Assembly (NCBI GenBank): GCA_019411205.1
Contig: DXRF01000083.1
Coordinates: forward strand, 1-10,827
DNA from: Parabacteroides sp.
GTDB taxonomy: Bacteria > Bacteroidota > Bacteroidia > Bacteroidales > Tannerellaceae
DNA: 10,827 bases
Reading direction: 5' to 3'
A program made the position numbers and the translations under genes. The notes beneath the pieces were generated by a model, which worked only from the letters and a program-made list of their open reading frames with translations, did not search any database and was not told where the DNA came from. Positions 6,791 to 10,827 of the stretch are shown one piece after another. The stretch's first letter is position 1. The number at the start of each line of letters is the position of its first letter.

Positions 6791-8260
6791 TCATTGACAA
6801 CTTTGGCAGGGGCAATCCTTCGGTGTCATTCCCAACTTGGCCTTTTCGAGCGGGCCGTCTTCACCGGGGGCATAAAAGAACAGGTTCTTCGCACCCTCTT
6901 CCTTCCAATGATGAAGAACCGGATCAATCAGTCGCCAGCTTGCCTCCAAAGCATCGCTACGAGCATACAAAGTCGAATCACCCAACATGGCATCGAGCAA
7001 CAAACGCTCATAAGCATCAGGCAGATAGTTCTTCGAAAGTGAATCATAGCGAAAATCCATCCCCACCTGCTTTACAGTAAAACCGGCTCCCGGCATCTTC
7101 AAACCGAACTTCAGCGTGATGCTCTCGTCCGGTTGAATACGGATAATCAGTTTATTACAAGAGCCTCCCGAACATTGTCCAGCGAAAAGCTGGTGAGGAG
7201 TAGACTTGAAGTTCACTACGATCTCCGAACTCTTTTCCGGTAATTTCTTTCCTGTAAAGATATAGAACGGGACATCACTCCAGCGCCAGTTATCGATAAA
7301 CATTTTCATAGCGACGTAAGTCTCCGTGGTGGAGTCAGGAGCCACATTCTTCTCTTCCCGATAGCCATCGTATTGGCCACGCACAATCAGATTGTCCATA
7401 TCATGCGTTTTATAGGGACGCAAAGCACGGAATACTTTCACAATCTCGTCACGGATCGGCTCCGGATCGAACACTGAAGGCGATTCCATCGCCGTAAATG
7501 CCATCAGTTGCATCAGATGGTTTTGGATCATGTCACGTAAGGCTCCCGCCCCATCATAATATTTCCCGCGATTCTCCACGCCAAGTGTTTCCGAGGCGCT
7601 GATCTCGATTGAGTCAATATAATTGCGGTTCCACAACGGTTCGAATATACCGTTGGAGAAACGGAGCACCAGGATATTCTGTACCGTTTCTTTTCCTAAA
7701 TAATGGTCGATACGATAAATTTCCTTTTCATCGAAGATATGGATGAGATGCTTGTTCAGTCGTTCGGCCGATTCGAGACTCGTTCCGAAAGGCTTCTCCA
7801 CGATCACGCGGCGCCAGCCATCCTCGCTCCCGGCAACATTCATCCCGTTTTCTTTCAGGCAAGCCGGAATCAGCTCATACATCACCGGCGGCGTTGCAAG
7901 ATAATAAATGATCTTATCCGGCAACTGCTGCTCGTGCCGTAACTGATGGATACGATCCTTCAATTTATGGTATTCGGCAGAATTGGTCGAATCGAACGCA
8001 AGGTAAAAGACACGGCTGAGGAAACCGTCCAGTTCGACATCGTCCACCTCTTTGTTTTTTAGGGATTCCCGGATATGCACCTTTTCGAAAGCACGGTATT
8101 CATCGTCGGAATATTCCGTACGGGCCGCCCCCAAGATGCAGAAACGCTCCGGCAAGAGTCCCCGAACGTGCAGTTCATAGAGCGAAGGCAAGAGCTTCCG
8201 CCCCGTCAGGTCGCCGGAAGCTCCGAATATGACTAATAATTGATTGCTTGCTGTTTTCAT
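6791..8260 (-). CDS. zwf: Glucose-6-phosphate 1-dehydrogenase
   Basis: A 489-residue cytoplasmic dehydrogenase (E. coli Zwf is about 491) that oxidises glucose-6-phosphate to 6-phosphogluconolactone with NAD(P)+, the entry step of the oxidative pentose phosphate pathway. The N-terminal Rossmann motif GASGDLT (13-19) is followed by EKPFG (155-159), the substrate-binding RIDHYLGKE (183-191) and DMIQNHLMQ (243-251) with the catalytic His248. The frame stays open for another 46 codons upstream, to 8398, but those would lie inside the gnd coding region and precede the Rossmann strand; the ATG at 8260 puts GASGDL at the usual distance and leaves a 46-nt gap after gnd. The C-terminus ends in CPCQSCQ, a cluster of three cysteines (483, 485, 488) that I do not associate with the family. 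The gene lies between gnd and pgl in one operon. Confidence 0.97.
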   Translation of the reverse strand: MKTASNQLLVIFGASGDLTGRKLLPSLYELHVRGLLPERFCILGAARTEYSDDEYRAFEKVHIRESLKNKEVDDVELDGFLSRVFYLAFDSTNSAEYHKLKDRIHQLRHEQQLPDKIIYYLATPPVMYELIPACLKENGMNVAGSEDGWRRVIVEKPFGTSLESAERLNKHLIHIFDEKEIYRIDHYLGKETVQNILVLRFSNGIFEPLWNRNYIDSIEISASETLGVENRGKYYDGAGALRDMIQNHLMQLMAFTAMESPSVFDPEPIRDEIVKVFRALRPYKTHDMDNLIVRGQYDGYREEKNVAPDSTTETYVAMKMFIDNWRWSDVPFYIFTGKKLPEKSSEIVVNFKSTPHQLFAGQCSGGSCNKLIIRIQPDESITLKFGLKMPGAGFTVKQVGMDFRYDSLSKNYLPDAYERLLLDAMLGDSTLYARSDALEASWRLIDPVLHHWKEEGAKNLFFYAPGEDGPLEKAKLGMTPKDCPCQSCQ

Positions 8261-8306
8261 TTGCTTTTTTAATTTAATGATGTCAGAACTTTCCGAAACG
8301 ATGGAA

Positions 8307-9779
8307 TCAGACGCTATACGTGCCCGAAACCGTATTACCTCCTTCCCCAGTCCAATTGGTGTGGAAGAAATGACCACGTTCGCGATCGGTTCGTTCATAA
8401 GTATGGGCTCCGAAATAGTCGCGTTGTGCCTGAATCATATTCGCAGCCGAATGTAGCGTGCGTAATCCGTCAAAATAGCTTAGAGCTGAACTCATGGCAG
8501 GCAGGGCAACACCGCTCAGCGCACCTTCGGCGACAATTCGGCGCCAGGCAGGAAGAGCATCTTGTATCTTAGTGTGGAAAAAGTCATCGAAGAGCAGGTT
8601 TTCCAAGTCAGGGTCCTTCCTGTATGCATCAGTGATCTTTTGCAGGAAGACAGAACGGATGATACATCCTTTACGCCAGATGCGGGCAATCGTCCCGTAA
8701 TCCAAATCCCAGCCATAATGCTCGGAAGCGCGGCAAAGCAAGGAGAATCCTTGTGCATAGGAAATCAGCTTGGCTGCGTATAATGCCTGACGGACGTCCT
8801 CAATTGACAATTGAGAATTGACAATTGACAATTTTTCTTTCTTTTCCAATTGTCCATTGTAAAGACTTGCCGCTTTTATTCGTTCGGGATACAAGGCAGA
8901 GAGCAAGCGGGCATAGACCGCTTCCGTAATCAATGTCAGCGGGTCATTCTCGTCCATAGCCGCAATCGCGCTCCATTTACCGGTACCCTTCTGTCCGGCG
9001 ACATCCAATATCTTGTCAAGCAATGGTTTTCCGTCTTCATCACGGAAACGCAGAATATTGGCGGTTATCTCAATCAGAAAACTACCCAATTCTCCTCCGT
9101 TCCATTCGTCAAAGATGACGGCCATCGCATCATTGTCCAATCCTTTCCGGTTTTTCAACAGCGAATAGGCTTCGGAAATAAGCTGCATATCACCATATTC
9201 GATACCGTTGTGTACCATCTTCACAAAATGGCCAGCTCCTCCCGCTCCGATCCATTCGCAGCAAGGCGAACCGTCGTCCAACTTGGCGGAAATCCCCTGC
9301 AAGATGTCTTTCACCAACGGCCAGGCTTCCACCGAACCTCCGGGCATTACGGACGGACCATGCAAGGCTCCTTCCTCACCTCCCGAAATTCCGGTTCCGA
9401 TGAAATAGATTCCTTTCTCCTCCAACTCTTTCACACGGCGTTCCGTGTCGTGGAAATCAGAGTTGCCTCCGTCGATAATCACATCGCCAGGCGAAAGGAA
9501 AGGGAGCAATTGCGAAATCAGCTCGTCTACAGGATGCCCCGCCTTGACCATCATCATAATGATATGGGGACTTTTCACCGAGTCGACCAATTGTTCGATC
9601 GAATGTGTTCCGATAAAACGTTTGCCTTTACCTCGGCCATTGACAAAACGGTCAACAATCCCCTCTTCTCCAGGTATGCTCCGGTTATATACTGCAACCG
9701 TAAAACCTTTGCTTTCTATATTGAGTGCCAAGTTTTCGCCCATCACGGCAAGCCCGATTAATCCTATATCTGCTTTCAT
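8307..9779 (-). CDS. gnd: 6-phosphogluconate dehydrogenase, decarboxylating
   Basis: A 490-residue cytoplasmic enzyme (long-chain type, E. coli Gnd 468) that oxidatively decarboxylates 6-phosphogluconate to ribulose-5-phosphate and CO2, producing NAD(P)H. Seen: the nucleotide-binding GLAVMG (9-14), IIDGGNS (101-107), ISGGEEGALHGPSVMPGG (131-148), the active-site segment GHFVKMVHNGIEYGDM (183-198) with the expected catalytic Lys187 and Glu194, GTGKWSAIAAMD (265-276) and the C-terminal DYFGAHTYERTD (454-465) that reaches into the partner subunit of the dimer. A Gly-rich tail follows, seemingly common in Bacteroidetes versions. Residues 317-326 are encoded by a tandem heptamer repeat lying in the variable loop between AAS (303-305) and VRQALY (329-334); the frame is intact and catalytic residues are not touched. 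It is the first gene of gnd-zwf-pgl and is divergent from the glycerate kinase gene. No clear -7 element was found upstream on the minus strand. Confidence 0.97.
   Translation of the reverse strand: MKADIGLIGLAVMGENLALNIESKGFTVAVYNRSIPGEEGIVDRFVNGRGKGKRFIGTHSIEQLVDSVKSPHIIMMMVKAGHPVDELISQLLPFLSPGDVIIDGGNSDFHDTERRVKELEEKGIYFIGTGISGGEEGALHGPSVMPGGSVEAWPLVKDILQGISAKLDDGSPCCEWIGAGGAGHFVKMVHNGIEYGDMQLISEAYSLLKNRKGLDNDAMAVIFDEWNGGELGSFLIEITANILRFRDEDGKPLLDKILDVAGQKGTGKWSAIAAMDENDPLTLITEAVYARLLSALYPERIKAASLYNGQLEKKEKLSIVNSQLSIEDVRQALYAAKLISYAQGFSLLCRASEHYGWDLDYGTIARIWRKGCIIRSVFLQKITDAYRKDPDLENLLFDDFFHTKIQDALPAWRRIVAEGALSGVALPAMSSALSYFDGLRTLHSAANMIQAQRDYFGAHTYERTDRERGHFFHTNWTGEGGNTVSGTYSV
8801..8860. 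repeat. Tandem heptamer repeat with inverted arm inside gnd
   Basis: Bases 8801-8833 are almost four and a half copies of a 7-nt unit, AATTGAC on the + strand, one copy with a C-to-G change (AATTGAG). On the gnd sense strand this reads as repeated TTGTCAA. After a 14-nt purine/pyrimidine-biased spacer, 8848-8860 is an inverted copy: 12 of 13 bases can pair with 8821-8833, with one G-A mismatch, so the gnd mRNA can form a hairpin here. Because 7 is not a multiple of 3, the copies are read in different frames, giving residues LSIVNSQLSI (317-326); the inverted arm gives YNGQL. Arrays of this type are, from general familiarity, usually intergenic in Bacteroidetes. Confidence 0.8.
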
Positions 9780-9811
9780 ATTTCAGTTGTTTTTTGTTGA
9801 ATTCTATTTAA

Positions 9812-9839
9812 GGAACATTCTTTTTAACCTAATTGTTCC
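9812..9839. promoter_or_regulatory. Possible operator dyad in the gnd / glycerate kinase divergent region
   Basis: GGAACA (9812-9817) and TGTTCC (9834-9839) form an interrupted dyad with a 16-nt spacer, 33 nt upstream of the gnd start codon. Arm centres are 22 bases apart, two helical turns, which would suit a dimeric regulator. The short arms make a chance occurrence quite possible. The rest of the 173-nt divergent region is A/T-rich without other clear structure. Confidence 0.25.
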
Positions 9840-9904
9840 CAATGAGCATCTATTTTTCGTTTTGTTTTCTCTTCTGGAATCCGCCATTTTTCATAAACTT
9901 TAGA

Positions 9905-9912
9905 TACATTTG
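9905..9912 (+). promoter_or_regulatory. Bacteroidetes-type -7 element for the glycerate kinase gene
   Basis: TACATTTG matches TAnnTTTG exactly and lies 40 nt before the ATG at 9953, a typical leader length. A convincing -33 TTG at 19-21 nt upstream is not visible, so the promoter may be weak or need an activator. Confidence 0.5.
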
Positions 9913-9952
9913 AACTCACAAATCATCTGAAGCATTATAAGACGGATAATAA

Positions 9953-10827
9953 ATGAATAAAGCAATAATAGCCATTGACTCTTTTAAAGGCTGCCTGACT
10001 TCAGAAGAAGCCGGGAGTGCTGTATTGGAAGGAATCAAAACGATCTTTCCTAATTGCGAAACCTTACTGTTTCCAATCGCCGACGGAGGCGAAGGCATGT
10101 TAGACTTACTCATCTCCGCAACAAAAGGAAAATACCGGACCCTGCCGGCACACGGTCCTTTGATGGAACTCATGCAGGGACGGTACGGAATTTCAGGCGA
10201 CGGACAAACAGCCATAATCGAGATGGCAGCCGTCAACGGCTTACCTTTGGTTCCCGAAGAAAAAAGGAATCCGATGCAGACCACTACTTACGGGACGGGG
10301 GAACTGATTCTCGATGCCCTCAAACAAGGTTGTCGCCGCTTTATCGTGGGCATAGGCGGCAGTGCCACCAATGATGCAGGGTTAGGAATGCTACAAGCCT
10401 TAGGGTTCCGTTTCCTGGACAAGCAGGGAAATTTGTTGGGAACAGGTGGCAAAATCATGTCACAGGTAGCCTCCATCGATACATCTGCCGTACATCCGGC
10501 TTTAAAGGAAGCCCGCTTCACGATTGCCTGCGATGTACACAATCCCTTCTGCGGCTCTGATGGGGCGGCTTATGTCTTCGCTCCGCAAAAGGGAGCCGAT
10601 ACCAGGATGGTCAAAGAACTGGATACCGGTATGCAGGCACTTTCACGGATTATCCGGTCATCTACCGGCAAAGACATTTCGGATATTCCCGGAGCCGGGG
10701 CAGCCGGAGGAATGGGCGGAGGTTTCCTTGCGTTCCTGAATGCCGAGTTAAAGCCGGGTATCCGCCTGATACTCGATGCACTGGACTTCGGCAAGAAAAT
10801 AAAAGGAGCCGACCTGATCTTTACCGG
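9953..10827 (+). CDS. Glycerate kinase (GarK/GlxK family), 3' end outside the window
   Basis: The first 291 codons of a kinase whose family is usually about 375-380 residues; the frame stays open to the window edge, so about 80-90 residues are missing. Members phosphorylate D-glycerate with ATP (2- or 3-phosphoglycerate, depending on the member), feeding it into glycolysis. Motifs seen: AIDSFKGCLTS (7-17; the usual APDSFK has Pro where this has Ile8), PIADGGEG (41-48), RNP...TTYGTGELI (105-119), IGGSATNDAGLGMLQALG (134-151), ACDVHNPFCG (192-201), APQKGA (210-215), PGAGAAGGMGGG (246-257) and, at the edge, ADLIFTG, which in the family continues into a conserved Gly-Glu motif. The ATG at 9953 is 40 nt downstream of a -7 element; no Shine-Dalgarno is present. 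It is divergent from gnd; both feed central carbon metabolism, but a direct link is not shown. Confidence 0.92.
   Translation, partial: MNKAIIAIDSFKGCLTSEEAGSAVLEGIKTIFPNCETLLFPIADGGEGMLDLLISATKGKYRTLPAHGPLMELMQGRYGISGDGQTAIIEMAAVNGLPLVPEEKRNPMQTTTYGTGELILDALKQGCRRFIVGIGGSATNDAGLGMLQALGFRFLDKQGNLLGTGGKIMSQVASIDTSAVHPALKEARFTIACDVHNPFCGSDGAAYVFAPQKGADTRMVKELDTGMQALSRIIRSSTGKDISDIPGAGAAGGMGGGFLAFLNAELKPGIRLILDALDFGKKIKGADLIFT

Noticed and set aside
8261..8398. A 46-codon N-terminal extension of Zwf
   Set aside because: It would overlap the 3' end of gnd in another frame and precede the Rossmann-fold start; the ATG at 8260 gives the normal family length.
8850..9761. A 303-codon open frame on the + strand, antisense to gnd
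   Set aside because: It lies wholly opposite the well-supported gnd gene, matches no family I know and has the composition of a codon-phase shadow.

Overview
The window looks like chromosomal DNA from an anaerobic gut-type Bacteroidales, most likely Parabacteroides or a close relative. Three things point there: promoter elements of the Bacteroidetes TAnnTTTG (-7) type stand before the first gene, before glnS and before the last gene; start codons lack Shine-Dalgarno sequences and have A/T-rich leaders; and the proteins read as Bacteroidetes versions of housekeeping families. The genus is an inference from style, not proof.

Left part (1-1836): a complete Nramp-family metal transporter gene with its own promoter and terminator, then about 520 bases without a credible gene. 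That stretch is rich in structure: a hairpin terminator, a 13-bp inverted repeat enclosing a second, competing hairpin, three imperfect 20-21 nt tandem copies with helically phased T-tracts, a polypurine tract, and finally the glnS promoter.

Middle part (1837-6051): glnS (glutaminyl-tRNA synthetase), a cytoplasmic TPR-repeat protein, and a DUF368 membrane protein (the PopT family of undecaprenyl-phosphate translocases), all on the + strand. The TPR gene and the DUF368 gene are 2 nt apart and surely one transcription unit. A very strong bidirectional terminator separates them from the convergent genes to the right.

Right part (6074-9779, minus strand): gnd-zwf-pgl, transcribed in that order. 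Together these encode the complete oxidative branch of the pentose phosphate pathway: glucose-6-phosphate to 6-phosphogluconolactone (Zwf), to 6-phosphogluconate (Pgl), to ribulose-5-phosphate plus CO2 (Gnd), yielding NADPH. Divergent from gnd is the 5' part of a glycerate kinase gene that runs off the window.

No phage, insertion sequence, CRISPR array, RNA gene or defence system is visible, so this is mostly an ordinary core-genome region. The points most worth a second look are: (1) a tandem heptamer repeat with an inverted arm, of the kind normally expected between genes, read in frame inside gnd; (2) an Nramp transporter that keeps the metal-binding residues but appears to have lost both sides of the conserved proton-pathway salt-bridge network; (3) the structured intergenic region before glnS; (4) the tight pairing of a TPR protein with a lipid-carrier translocase.
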